Program-made: the position numbers and the translations under genes
Part shown: positions 1 to 5,906 of the stretch, in pieces
Layout of the letters: the number at the start of each line of letters is the position of its first letter
How positions within the stretch are numbered: the first letter of the stretch is position 1
DNA from: an uncultured Clostridia bacterium
GTDB taxonomy: Bacteria; Bacillota; Clostridia; Christensenellales; Aristaeellaceae
DNA: 5,906 bases
Direction of reading: 5' to 3'
Assembly (NCBI GenBank): GCA_934636425.1
Contig: CAKUAV010000176.1
Location: forward strand, 1-5,906
The notes under the pieces: model-generated
The model's database searches: none
Seen by the model: only the letters and a program-made list of their open reading frames with translations
What the model was told of the DNA's origin: nothing

Positions 1-165
1 CAGCCCGCACTCCTTGCCGGTTAACGTCAGCTCCAGCTCGCGGGACACCAGCTCCGCGTCGTCAAAGAACAGCTCGTAAAAATCGCCGACTCGGAAAAGC
101 AGCAGCGCATCGGGGTTCTGATCTTTTATCTGCAAATACTGCTGCATCATGGACGATATGGCCAT
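1..165 (-). CDS. mutS: DNA mismatch repair protein MutS, N-terminal fragment (cut by window edge)
   Basis: The minus-strand frame from an ATG at 165 runs open to the left edge and gives the first 55 residues of MutS, the ATPase that recognises mismatched and unpaired bases and starts mismatch repair. What is visible belongs to the N-terminal mismatch-binding domain I: an MMQQYLQIK stretch (residues 6-14), DALLLFRVGDFYELFFDDA (19-37), then SRELELTLTG (41-50). The GDFYELF segment carries the Phe-x-Glu pair (F29, E31 here) that in Escherichia coli MutS (F36, E38) stacks on and contacts the mismatched base. The start is supported by a GGAGG six bases upstream and by the usual MutS start just before the MMQQY motif. 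It lies 39 bases after the YlbF/YmcA-family gene on the same strand, an order known from other Firmicutes. The connector, lever, ATPase and clamp domains lie outside the window, so integrity of the full gene cannot be judged. Confidence 0.97.
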   Translation of the reverse strand, partial: MAISSMMQQYLQIKDQNPDALLLFRVGDFYELFFDDAELVSRELELTLTGKECGL

Positions 166-171
166 GGTATT

Positions 172-176
172 CCTCC
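172..176 (-). promoter_or_regulatory. Ribosome binding site of mutS
   Basis: The minus strand reads GGAGG here, six bases before the mutS ATG at 165. It is a full Shine-Dalgarno core at standard spacing and decides the start. The rest of the 39-base gap (166-204) shows no hairpin with a T-tract and no convincing promoter boxes, so mutS is probably read through from the genes before it. Confidence 0.8.
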
Positions 177-204
177 GTTGTATCAATCAGGGACTTTTGT
201 GAGA

Positions 205-609
205 TCAATGGCAGCCGGAGCAGGTCGAGCAGGAGCCGGTGCAGCCGCCCTCCGATTCGGGTTCTTCGGTCTGGCCGGTGATGATGAAGCGCAGCACCTG
301 ATTGACCTGATCGATCAGGCGGGAGAAATCCGCGCGCGCTTTGCTCAGCGCCGCGATGTCGTCGATCTCCTGAATCTGCGCCTGCAGATCGGCCATGGCC
401 TGAGAATGCTCAGCGATGGCCGCAGCGTCGGGTTTGGAAACGCGCGTCAGCTCGTCCAGCTGATTTTTGTGCTCGATGTAGCTGGTCATCAGCGCTGCCG
501 CTTCGGTGTTCTTCATGGCGACGTCCTCCGCCGCCTTCATGGTCTTGTATTCATCGCTCTGCATGAGCGCGTCGCCCAGCTCCTGAGTTTTTTCAAAAAC
601 GGCATTCAT
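205..609 (-). CDS. YlbF/YmcA-family protein with cysteine-rich C-terminal tail (RicA/RicF-like)
   Basis: This 134-residue protein has the size and largely helical, charged and Ala/Gln-rich make-up of the YlbF/YmcA family: residues 1-112 look like a helical bundle with no signal peptide or membrane segment. After an acidic linker (EEPESEGG, about 115-122) it ends in a tail with cysteines at 123, 127, 130 and 133, spaced C-x3-C-x2-C-x2-C. In B. subtilis, RicA (YmcA) and RicF (YlbF) join RicT (YaaT) in a complex that binds [4Fe-4S] clusters through cysteines, largely near their C-termini, and promotes RNase Y-dependent mRNA maturation, competence, sporulation and biofilm formation. The tail here fits cluster binding, but that is inferred. 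Position directly after miaB and before mutS matches B. subtilis ymcA, so it is the positional counterpart of RicA. The sequence alone does not separate RicA from RicF, so I give no symbol. The start has an AGGAGG ten bases upstream; the stop is TGA. Confidence 0.88.
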   Translation of the reverse strand: MNAVFEKTQELGDALMQSDEYKTMKAAEDVAMKNTEAAALMTSYIEHKNQLDELTRVSKPDAAAIAEHSQAMADLQAQIQEIDDIAALSKARADFSRLIDQVNQVLRFIITGQTEEPESEGGCTGSCSTCSGCH

Positions 610-619
610 GATTGATTTT

Positions 620-625
620 CCTCCT
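620..625 (-). promoter_or_regulatory. Ribosome binding site of the YlbF/YmcA-family gene
   Basis: The minus strand reads AGGAGG, ten bases before the ATG at 609. The core is very strong and the spacing slightly long. No other in-frame start lies closer, so it supports the annotated start. It sits within the 27-base gap after miaB, which leaves no room for a separate promoter. Confidence 0.72.
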
Positions 626-636
626 GAATGTTCTTA

Positions 637-2031
637 TTACAGCATTTCCCCGCGCAGCGTGTTTTTGCCGGCGGAGGTGATTTTGACCGGTACGATGCGG
701 CCGATCAGCGATTTGTCGCCCGCGAAATTGACCATATGGCCGCGCTCGGTCTTGCCGCCGACGCACTGAGCGTCGCGCGCGCTGACCTCCTCCACCAGCA
801 CGGGCTTGATCCTGCCGATCTGGCGCGTGCAGAGCTCGGTGGTGATGCGCTGCTGGTGCTCAATGAGCCGCTGTATGCGCAGGCTCTTTTCCTCCATGGG
901 CGTGTCGTCCGGCATATCGGCGGCGCGGGTGCCGGGGCGCGGCGAGTATATGAACGTGTAGGCCGCGTCGTAGCGCACCTCGTCGACCAGCGAGACGGTG
1001 TCCTCAAACTCTTCCAGCGTTTCGCCCGGGAAGCCCACGATGATGTCGCTCGTCAGGCCGATCTCCGGGCAGACGGCGCGCAGAGCGCGCACTTTGTCCA
1101 GATACTGCTCGCGGGTATATCGGCGGTTCATCTGGGAAAGTATGCGGTCATTGCCGGCCTGCACGGGCAGATGGAGCTGCTTGCAGAGATGATGCAGCTC
1201 GCCGAAGCAGGCGATCAGCTCGTCGGAAATGTCCTTGGGATGCGACGTCATAAAGCGCACGCGCGGAATATCCAGCTGATCGAGCCGGTAGAGCAGCTCC
1301 GCGAAGTGCGCGCCGCCGCCCATATAGGAGTTGACGTTCTGCCCCAGCAGCATGATCTCCTGAACGCCGCTGTCGGCCAGCGCTTTGGCTTCCTCGACGA
1401 TCTTCTCCATATCGCGGCTGCGCTCCCGCCCGCGCACATAGGGCACGATGCAGTAGGAGCAGAAGTTGTTGCAGCCGTACATGATGTTGATGTAGGCCGA
1501 AAAATCATTGCGCCGATGCACGGGCAGCCCTTCGCAGATGCCGCCGTCCTCCTGCGTGATTTCAATGACGCGCTGCTTTTCGCAGATGACCTTGTAGAGC
1601 AGCTCGGGCAGTCTGTACATATTGTGCGTGCCGAAGGCAAAGTCGACGAAGGGGTACATTTTGCGCACCTTTTCCCCCATGCCCTCTTCCTGCATCATGC
1701 AGCCGCCCACGCCGATGATCATATCGGGCTTGAGCGCCTTGAGCTCCTTGAGCCATATGACGTTGCCCAGCGCCTTGTTCTCGGCGTTTTCGCGCACACA
1801 GCAGGTGTTGTAGAGCACGAGATCGGCCTGTTCGCGGCTTTCGGCGGGCGTCATGCCCATCTGATCCAGCATGCCCGCGATGGTCTCGGAATCGTGCGCG
1901 TTCATCTGGCAGCCCAGCGTGACGATGCAATAGCGCATCTCGCGATTCAGCGCGTCGCGAATGGCGCTGATATAGCCCCTTTGAACGGCCATTTCCTCAT
2001 CGGAAACGACAATATCCTTTCTATCCTTCAT
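637..2031 (-). CDS. miaB: tRNA-2-methylthio-N6-dimethylallyladenosine synthase MiaB (radical SAM methylthiotransferase)
   Basis: MiaB adds a methylthio group to C2 of i6A37 in tRNAs reading UNN codons, giving ms2i6A, using two [4Fe-4S] clusters and S-adenosylmethionine. The 464 residues show the full family architecture. The N-terminal UPF0004 domain (about 33-150) has the three auxiliary-cluster cysteines: C41 in TLGCQMN, C77 in NTCC and C111 in GVGGC. The radical SAM domain has C187-x3-C191-x2-C194 (GCNNFCSYC) followed by the family motif VPYVRGRERSR. A TRAM RNA-binding domain occupies about 400-463. Length is close to E. coli MiaB (474). The motif details favour MiaB over its relatives MtaB and RimO, as does the adjacent YlbF/YmcA-family gene, since ymcA follows miaB (ymcB) in B. 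subtilis. The only upstream Shine-Dalgarno-like element (AAAGGA) lies 15 bases from the ATG; no other in-frame start exists upstream before a TAG, and later ATGs (codons 14, 32) have no better site. It ends with tandem TAA codons. Confidence 0.96.
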   Translation of the reverse strand: MKDRKDIVVSDEEMAVQRGYISAIRDALNREMRYCIVTLGCQMNAHDSETIAGMLDQMGMTPAESREQADLVLYNTCCVRENAENKALGNVIWLKELKALKPDMIIGVGGCMMQEEGMGEKVRKMYPFVDFAFGTHNMYRLPELLYKVICEKQRVIEITQEDGGICEGLPVHRRNDFSAYINIMYGCNNFCSYCIVPYVRGRERSRDMEKIVEEAKALADSGVQEIMLLGQNVNSYMGGGAHFAELLYRLDQLDIPRVRFMTSHPKDISDELIACFGELHHLCKQLHLPVQAGNDRILSQMNRRYTREQYLDKVRALRAVCPEIGLTSDIIVGFPGETLEEFEDTVSLVDEVRYDAAYTFIYSPRPGTRAADMPDDTPMEEKSLRIQRLIEHQQRITTELCTRQIGRIKPVLVEEVSARDAQCVGGKTERGHMVNFAGDKSLIGRIVPVKITSAGKNTLRGEML

Positions 2032-2064
2032 GACGGTTACAGCAGTTCCTTTCTCTGTGTTGCG
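2032..2064 (-). other. Short rng-miaB intergenic gap
   Basis: These 33 bases separate two conserved gene groups, the radical SAM/rng set and the miaB/mutS set. They hold only the AAAGGA element at 2047-2052. I see no inverted repeat with a T-tract and no -10/-35 pair, so nothing here suggests that transcription stops or starts at this boundary. A promoter inside the rng coding sequence cannot be excluded. Confidence 0.5.
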
Positions 2065-3576
2065 CTAAACGAACGCCGGCAGCTGTCGCGTCTTGGGCGG
2101 CAGCTCGTGTTCGCCGGCGGGTTCTATGTCGTAATGCTCGGCGGCGCAGCCCGGATCGGCGTGAACAAAGACCTTCGCGCCGCATTCCGTGCCGATGAGC
2201 AGCAGCTGCCCCGCCACGCCCGTAGAGGCTGTGATCAGCCAGCAGGGCGCGCTGGCCTCCGCCGTGAGCCGCTTGAGCTCGTGCAGAACGCGCCGGGCGA
2301 TCGTCTCGTCGGTGGGCACCATGCCGCTGCCCGAGCACATCGGACAGGGGCGCTTTAACTGCGTGTGAATGGGCTGATGCACCTTTTTGCGCGTCATTTC
2401 AACCAGCCCAAGGCCGGTGAGGCCGACCAGATTGGTCTTTGTGCGGTCGCGCTTTAATTCCTGCCGAAGCAGTGCGAGCAGGCTTTCGCGGTGCTCCTCC
2501 GTGTCCATGTCGATAAAGTCCACGATGATGATGCCGCCCACGTCTCTCAGGCGCATCTGCCGCACGATTTCATGCACGGCTTCGCAGTTGATTTTGTACA
2601 CGGTGTCGGAGAGATCCTTTGAGCCGACGAATTTACCGGTGTTGACGTCGATCACGGTGAGCGCTTCCGCGTGATCGATTATGAGATAGCCGCCGCTCTT
2701 GAGCCAGACGCGGCGCGCATAGGCCTTGTCGATCAGCGCATCGATGCGGTATATATCAAACAGCGGCTTTCTTTCGGTGTACAGCTCGATGCGGCCGCAC
2801 AGCTCCGGCGAGAGCATTTCGGCCGTCTCACGGGCGCTTTTGTATTGTTCCTCGTTGTCGATCACCAGCCGGTTCACCAGCGGCGAGAGCATATCGCGCA
2901 CGCTGCGGTAGACGAGGCTTTCGTCGCGATGGACGAGCGCGGGCGCCTTGAGATGCGCGGCGCGCGTCTGTATGGACTGCCACAGCCGGAGAAGATAATC
3001 GACGTCCTGACGAATCTCCTCCTGCGAGGCCTCGGCTGCGGCCGTGCGGACGATCAGCCCCATGCCCTCGGGGCGGCACTGCTCCGCCATGGCGCGCAGA
3101 TGGGCGCGCGCGTCCTCGTCCTCGATGCGCCGCGATACGCCGATATAGCCCACCGTGGGCAGCAGCACGACCAGACGGCCCGGCAGCGTGATGTGGCTGG
3201 ATATGCGCGGCCCCTTTGTGCCGCCCGGCTCCTTGATGACCTGTACCAGCACCTCCTGCCCCATGTGCAGCATTTTGCCGATGGACTGGCTGGAGAGCTG
3301 GCGCTCCACCTTTTCCGAATCGCCGCCGAAATCAGACTTGTCGATCTGAATATCTCCGGCGTGCAGAAAGGCGTTTTTGTCCAGCCCAACGTCCACGAAG
3401 GCCGCCTGCATGCCGGGCAGTATATTGGCCACGCGCCCCAGATAGATGTTGCCCGCCAGCTTTTCCTGTCCCCGGCGCTCGACATAGTATTCGGACAGCT
3501 CGCCGTCCTCCAGTACGGCCAGGCGAGTCTGCCCGCAGTTTGTTTCGATCAGAATATCCTTCATCATGGCTCCCAT
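2065..3576 (-). CDS. rng: RNase E/G family endoribonuclease (RNase G-like)
   Basis: This 503-residue single-strand-specific endoribonuclease belongs to the RNase E/G family, which cuts AU-rich RNA in mRNA decay and rRNA maturation. An S1-type RNA-binding domain lies at about 40-128 (GNIYLGRVANILPGMQAAFVDVG at its start). The GLIVRT segment puts R177-T178 where E. coli RNase E has its 5'-monophosphate sensor pair R169-T170. The catalytic metal-binding aspartates are D310 in VIDVNTGK and D353 in IIVDFIDM (D303 and D346 in RNase E). The Zn-link is C411-P-M-C414. Only about 90 residues follow, so it lacks the long scaffold region of RNase E and matches RNase G in length (489 in E. coli). The ATG at 3576 shares one base with the preceding stop (TAATG) and has a GGAG five bases upstream. 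The ATG at 3564 (codon 5) has an equally spaced GGAG, so the true start may be four codons later. Stop is TAG. Confidence 0.96.
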   Translation of the reverse strand: MGAMMKDILIETNCGQTRLAVLEDGELSEYYVERRGQEKLAGNIYLGRVANILPGMQAAFVDVGLDKNAFLHAGDIQIDKSDFGGDSEKVERQLSSQSIGKMLHMGQEVLVQVIKEPGGTKGPRISSHITLPGRLVVLLPTVGYIGVSRRIEDEDARAHLRAMAEQCRPEGMGLIVRTAAAEASQEEIRQDVDYLLRLWQSIQTRAAHLKAPALVHRDESLVYRSVRDMLSPLVNRLVIDNEEQYKSARETAEMLSPELCGRIELYTERKPLFDIYRIDALIDKAYARRVWLKSGGYLIIDHAEALTVIDVNTGKFVGSKDLSDTVYKINCEAVHEIVRQMRLRDVGGIIIVDFIDMDTEEHRESLLALLRQELKRDRTKTNLVGLTGLGLVEMTRKKVHQPIHTQLKRPCPMCSGSGMVPTDETIARRVLHELKRLTAEASAPCWLITASTGVAGQLLLIGTECGAKVFVHADPGCAAEHYDIEPAGEHELPPKTRQLPAFV

Positions 3577-4244
3577 TAAAGCTCCATCAGATCGACAATT
3601 TCTCCGCTCTCACGCCTTGTCAGCAGCGCCGTGCGGAGAATTGCGCATTCATAGTCGACCGCGCCGCAGCGCGAAGCCAGCACGCCGACCAGCGTGTCGG
3701 GCTTGAGCGTATCTTCGGGGGTCAGCATGAGGCGCGCCAGAAGCGCATTGCCCTCCGCCGTCAGCGAAATTGTCTGCGGACGGATGTTGACTTCCTTTTC
3801 GCCGGATTTTGTCTTGCGCACGCCTATGACCGTTTCCTCGGCCAGATAAGCGTCGACCGCGCCGACGATCTTTTCAGCGTCCGCGCCCTTAAGCTCTATG
3901 CGATAGTCGGCCATGACCAGATTGGCCATCAGCGCCGGATGCCGATCCTCGACCAGACGGCAGGAATAGACCGGCATCTCGGGCGGCAGCGCAGAGCGCA
4001 TCTGCTCGAGTGCGTGATCGAGATCGACGCTTTCCGTGAGCTTTACGTCCATCAGCTCGGCCGTGCTGGCCCAGCCCATCGCCAGCGCCGATGCAAACGA
4101 CATCTGCGGATGCGGATTAAAGCCCTGAGAATAGGAAACGGGCAGATCGGTGCGGCGCAGTGCGCGCATCATAAAGCGCTGCAGATCCAGATGTGATATG
4201 TAGCGCAGCCGTCCCAGCTTGCCAAAGCGATAGATGATCCTCAT
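3576..4244 (-). CDS. TIGR03936 / DUF2344 radical SAM-linked protein
   Basis: This 222-residue protein is the partner of the preceding radical SAM gene and is recognised by the N-terminal family signature: FGKLGRLRYISHLDLQRF (about 7-24) running into ALRRTDLPVSYSQGFNPHP (28-46). A second conserved basic segment, KTKSGEKEVNIRP, lies at about 144-156. It has no cysteine cluster of its own, no signal peptide and no membrane segment, so it is probably a soluble cytoplasmic protein acting with its neighbour. The family is found beside, and in some genomes fused to, TIGR03960 proteins; its biochemical role is not established to my knowledge. I chose the ATG at 4244 rather than the GTG at 4250. The ATG forms an ATGA overlap with the upstream stop and lies seven bases after AAGGGGG, while that site is only one base from the GTG. 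The final TAA shares one base with the rng start, so all three genes look translationally coupled. Confidence 0.92.
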   Translation of the reverse strand: MRIIYRFGKLGRLRYISHLDLQRFMMRALRRTDLPVSYSQGFNPHPQMSFASALAMGWASTAELMDVKLTESVDLDHALEQMRSALPPEMPVYSCRLVEDRHPALMANLVMADYRIELKGADAEKIVGAVDAYLAEETVIGVRKTKSGEKEVNIRPQTISLTAEGNALLARLMLTPEDTLKPDTLVGVLASRCGAVDYECAILRTALLTRRESGEIVDLMEL

Positions 4245-5906
4245 ACGCACGCCCCCTTATAGCGCTTTACGCCGCAGCCGACGCAGCCCTTGCGGCAGTC
4301 GTGCGTCAGCTCGCCGCGCTGCGCCTTGTCCCATTCGCGCAGCAGAAATTCCTTCGACACGCCCGCGTCGATGTGATCCCACGGCAGACACTCGTCCAGC
4401 CCCTTCTGGCGATTGGCGAAGAACGCCGGATCAACGCCCGCCTCTTCAAACGCCCTGAGCCACAGATCGAAGCGGAACTGATCGCTCCAGCCGTCAAAGC
4501 GACAGTCCAGCCGGAAGGCGCGCTCCAGCACGTCGGCCATGCGGCGGTCGCCCAGCGCGAACGTGGCCTCGAGCATGCTCAGATCGGGCGCGTGATACTT
4601 GAAGTCGACGCCCTTGAGCTTGGCGATGGCCTGCCTGATCAGCTGCTGGCGGCGCACAACGTCCTCCTCGGTGATCTGGCCGCACCACTGGAAGGGCGTG
4701 AACGGCTTGGGTACGAACACGGACGCGCTGACGGTGATGTGCAGGCCGGGCGCGCGCTGCCCCTTGGGGATGCTGAAGTACACCTGCCGCACCTTTTCGG
4801 CCAGATCGACGATGCCCATCGCGTCTTCGTCGGTTTCGGTGGGCAGGCCGAGCATGAAGTACAGCTTGACCGACGACCAGCCGTTTTCAAACGCCTCGCG
4901 CACGGAGCGCATGAGATCCTCTTCTGTCACGCCCTTGTTGATCACGTCGCGCAGGCGCTGCGTGCCGGCCTCGGGCGCGAGGGTCAATCCGGTCTTGTGG
5001 ACCTTCTGCGTCTCCTTGAGCGTGTCGGTGAGGAAGTTGTCGATGCGCTGCGAGGGCAGCGATATGGACACGCGCTTTTCATAGAAGCGCTGAACCATTT
5101 CCTTCGCCAGCTCGGGCAGACAGGAATAATCGCCGCTGGAGAGACTCATGAGAGAGATTTCGTCATAGCCGGTGGCGTTGACCAGCTTTTCGGCCAGCTC
5201 GAGCAGGCGGTCCATCGAGCGCTCGCGCACGGGGCGATAGACCATGCCGGCCTGACAGAAGCGGCAGCCGCGCGTGCAGCCGCGGAAAATCTCGAGCATG
5301 ATGCGGTTATGCACAACCTCGCCGTAGGGCACAATGAGCTGCTCGGGATAGTCGGCGGCGGTGAGATCGTTCACCATGGCCTTGAAGCACACCTCGGGCG
5401 CGCCGGTGCCGGGCTTGGGCGTGACCGACCTGAGCGTGCCGTCCTCGTTGTAGATGACGTCATAGAACGAGGGAATGTAAATGCCCTCTATGCCCACGAT
5501 CATTTTGAGGAATTCCTCGCGGGGCGCGCCGCTCTTTTTCCACTTTTTGTATACGTCGATGTACTCGTGCGTATTGCGCTCGCCGTCGCCCAGCGCGAAG
5601 AAATCGACGAACGGCGCGAGCGGCTCGGGATTGTAGGCGCACGGGCCGCCGCACACGACGAACGGGCCGTCCGTACGATCGGCGGCGCGCAGCGGGATGC
5701 CGGCCAGATCGAGCGCGGCCAGTATGTTGGAATAGCTCATCTCATACTGGAGCGTGATGCCCAGTATGTCAAAGTCTCTGACCGGCGTGCGGGATTCGAT
5801 CGAAAACAGCGGGATGTCGTTTGCGCGCATCTGCTCCTCCATGTCGATCCAGGGAGAAAACACGCGCTCGCACCAGGCGTCGTCGCGCTTGTTGATTGTG
5901 TGATAG
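4241..5906 (-). CDS. TIGR03960 family (B12-binding-like) radical SAM protein, 5' end outside the window
   Basis: The minus-strand frame is open to the right edge and still in conserved sequence there (YHTINKRDDAWCERVFSPW precedes the GTG at 5863), so that GTG is internal and the gene starts beyond the window. About 554 codons are visible. The N-terminal part resembles a cobalamin-binding-like fold (DILGITLQYEMSYSNIL, then VVCGGPCAYNPEPLAPFVDFF and LGDGE), but no DxHxxG motif appears in the visible part. The radical SAM motif is RGCTRGCRFCQAG, C-x3-C-x2-C at 5255-5278, followed by PVRERS and a complete catalytic domain to about 4730. The C-terminus carries a second cysteine set, HDCRKGCVGCG (4271-4297), plus a cysteine one codon before the last. 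The substrate of this family is unknown to me. Pairing with TIGR03936 and rng suggests an RNA- or ribosome-related role, which is inference from gene order only. The TGA overlaps the DUF2344 ATG. Confidence 0.93.
   Translation of the reverse strand, partial: YHTINKRDDAWCERVFSPWIDMEEQMRANDIPLFSIESRTPVRDFDILGITLQYEMSYSNILAALDLAGIPLRAADRTDGPFVVCGGPCAYNPEPLAPFVDFFALGDGERNTHEYIDVYKKWKKSGAPREEFLKMIVGIEGIYIPSFYDVIYNEDGTLRSVTPKPGTGAPEVCFKAMVNDLTAADYPEQLIVPYGEVVHNRIMLEIFRGCTRGCRFCQAGMVYRPVRERSMDRLLELAEKLVNATGYDEISLMSLSSGDYSCLPELAKEMVQRFYEKRVSISLPSQRIDNFLTDTLKETQKVHKTGLTLAPEAGTQRLRDVINKGVTEEDLMRSVREAFENGWSSVKLYFMLGLPTETDEDAMGIVDLAEKVRQVYFSIPKGQRAPGLHITVSASVFVPKPFTPFQWCGQITEEDVVRRQQLIRQAIAKLKGVDFKYHAPDLSMLEATFALGDRRMADVLERAFRLDCRFDGWSDQFRFDLWLRAFEEAGVDPAFFANRQKGLDECLPWDHIDAGVSKEFLLREWDKAQRGELTHDCRKGCVGCGVKRYKGACV
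4252..4258 (-). promoter_or_regulatory. Ribosome binding site that decides the DUF2344 start
   Basis: The minus strand reads AAGGGGG inside the last codons of the radical SAM gene, seven bases before the ATG at 4244. The same element is only one base from the GTG at 4250, which argues against the GTG. With the ATGA stop/start overlap, it indicates re-initiation or coupled translation. Confidence 0.6.

Noticed and set aside
166..204. Possible promoter before mutS (TTGATA-like and GATACAA-like strings on the minus strand)
   Set aside because: The strings overlap rather than lying 16-18 bases apart, so they cannot form a -35/-10 pair.
178..615. A 145-codon open frame on the plus strand over the YlbF/YmcA-family gene
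   Set aside because: Low-complexity Gly/Ala/Arg start and no motifs. The opposite strand has a strong ribosome binding site and a recognisable family protein.
628..2358. A 576-codon open frame on the plus strand
   Set aside because: It lies antisense to miaB and the end of rng, runs across the gene boundary, and its translation is rich in Ala, His, Arg and Leu with no recognisable domain. The minus-strand frames carry complete motif sets of known families. The open frame follows from GC-rich third codon positions.
2671..3579. A 302-codon open frame on the plus strand
   Set aside because: It is antisense to rng, which has all catalytic and Zn-link residues; the plus-strand product has no family features and only reflects codon bias.
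3540..4196. A 218-codon open frame on the plus strand over the DUF2344 gene
   Set aside because: It is antisense to a protein with a clear family signature and has no supporting ribosome binding site or domain.
4250..4250. GTG at 4250 as the DUF2344 start
   Set aside because: The ribosome binding site is only one base away from it, whereas the ATG at 4244 has seven-base spacing and forms an ATGA overlap with the upstream stop.
5861..5863. GTG at 5861-5863 as the start of the radical SAM protein
   Set aside because: The frame stays open to the window edge and the upstream residues (YHTINKRDDAWCER) look like continued family sequence, so the true start is outside.

Overview
The window is one compact, fully collinear block of six protein genes, all transcribed on the minus strand. 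Read in the direction of transcription (high to low coordinates) they are: a radical SAM protein of the TIGR03960 type (cut by the right edge), its TIGR03936/DUF2344 partner, an RNase E/G family ribonuclease (rng), the tRNA methylthiotransferase MiaB, a small YlbF/YmcA-family protein with a cysteine-rich tail, and the first 55 codons of the mismatch-repair protein MutS (cut by the left edge). No stretch longer than 39 bases is non-coding, and I see no RNA gene, mobile element, repeat array, CRISPR or terminator.

The gene content points to a Gram-positive Firmicute, most likely a GC-rich member of the Clostridia. The TIGR03960-TIGR03936-rng trio is a clostridial arrangement, and miaB followed by a YlbF/YmcA protein and mutS matches the Firmicutes order (miaB-ymcA-cotE-mutS in Bacillus subtilis, here without cotE). 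Strong GGAGG-type ribosome binding sites before several genes fit this. By eye the DNA is clearly GC-rich, with G/C preferred at third codon positions. This also explains the long but spurious open frames on the plus strand. I cannot name a genus.

Layout: 4241-5906 is the radical SAM protein, which overlaps the DUF2344 gene (3576-4244) by an ATGA stop/start. The DUF2344 gene in turn overlaps rng (2065-3576) by a TAATG stop/start. After a 33-base gap comes miaB (637-2031), then 27 bases, the YlbF/YmcA gene (205-609), 39 bases, and mutS (1-165). The first three genes look translationally coupled, and the whole set is probably one transcript.

The common theme is RNA processing and modification with iron-sulfur chemistry: two radical SAM proteins, an endoribonuclease, and a small cysteine-tailed protein whose B. 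subtilis relatives (RicA/RicF) form an Fe-S-bearing complex that affects RNase Y-dependent mRNA maturation. MutS is the odd one out by function but sits beside miaB in many Firmicutes. The most notable points are the join of two normally separate conserved neighbourhoods at the rng/miaB boundary, the still uncharacterised TIGR03960/TIGR03936 pair, and the cysteine-rich C-termini of two of the proteins.
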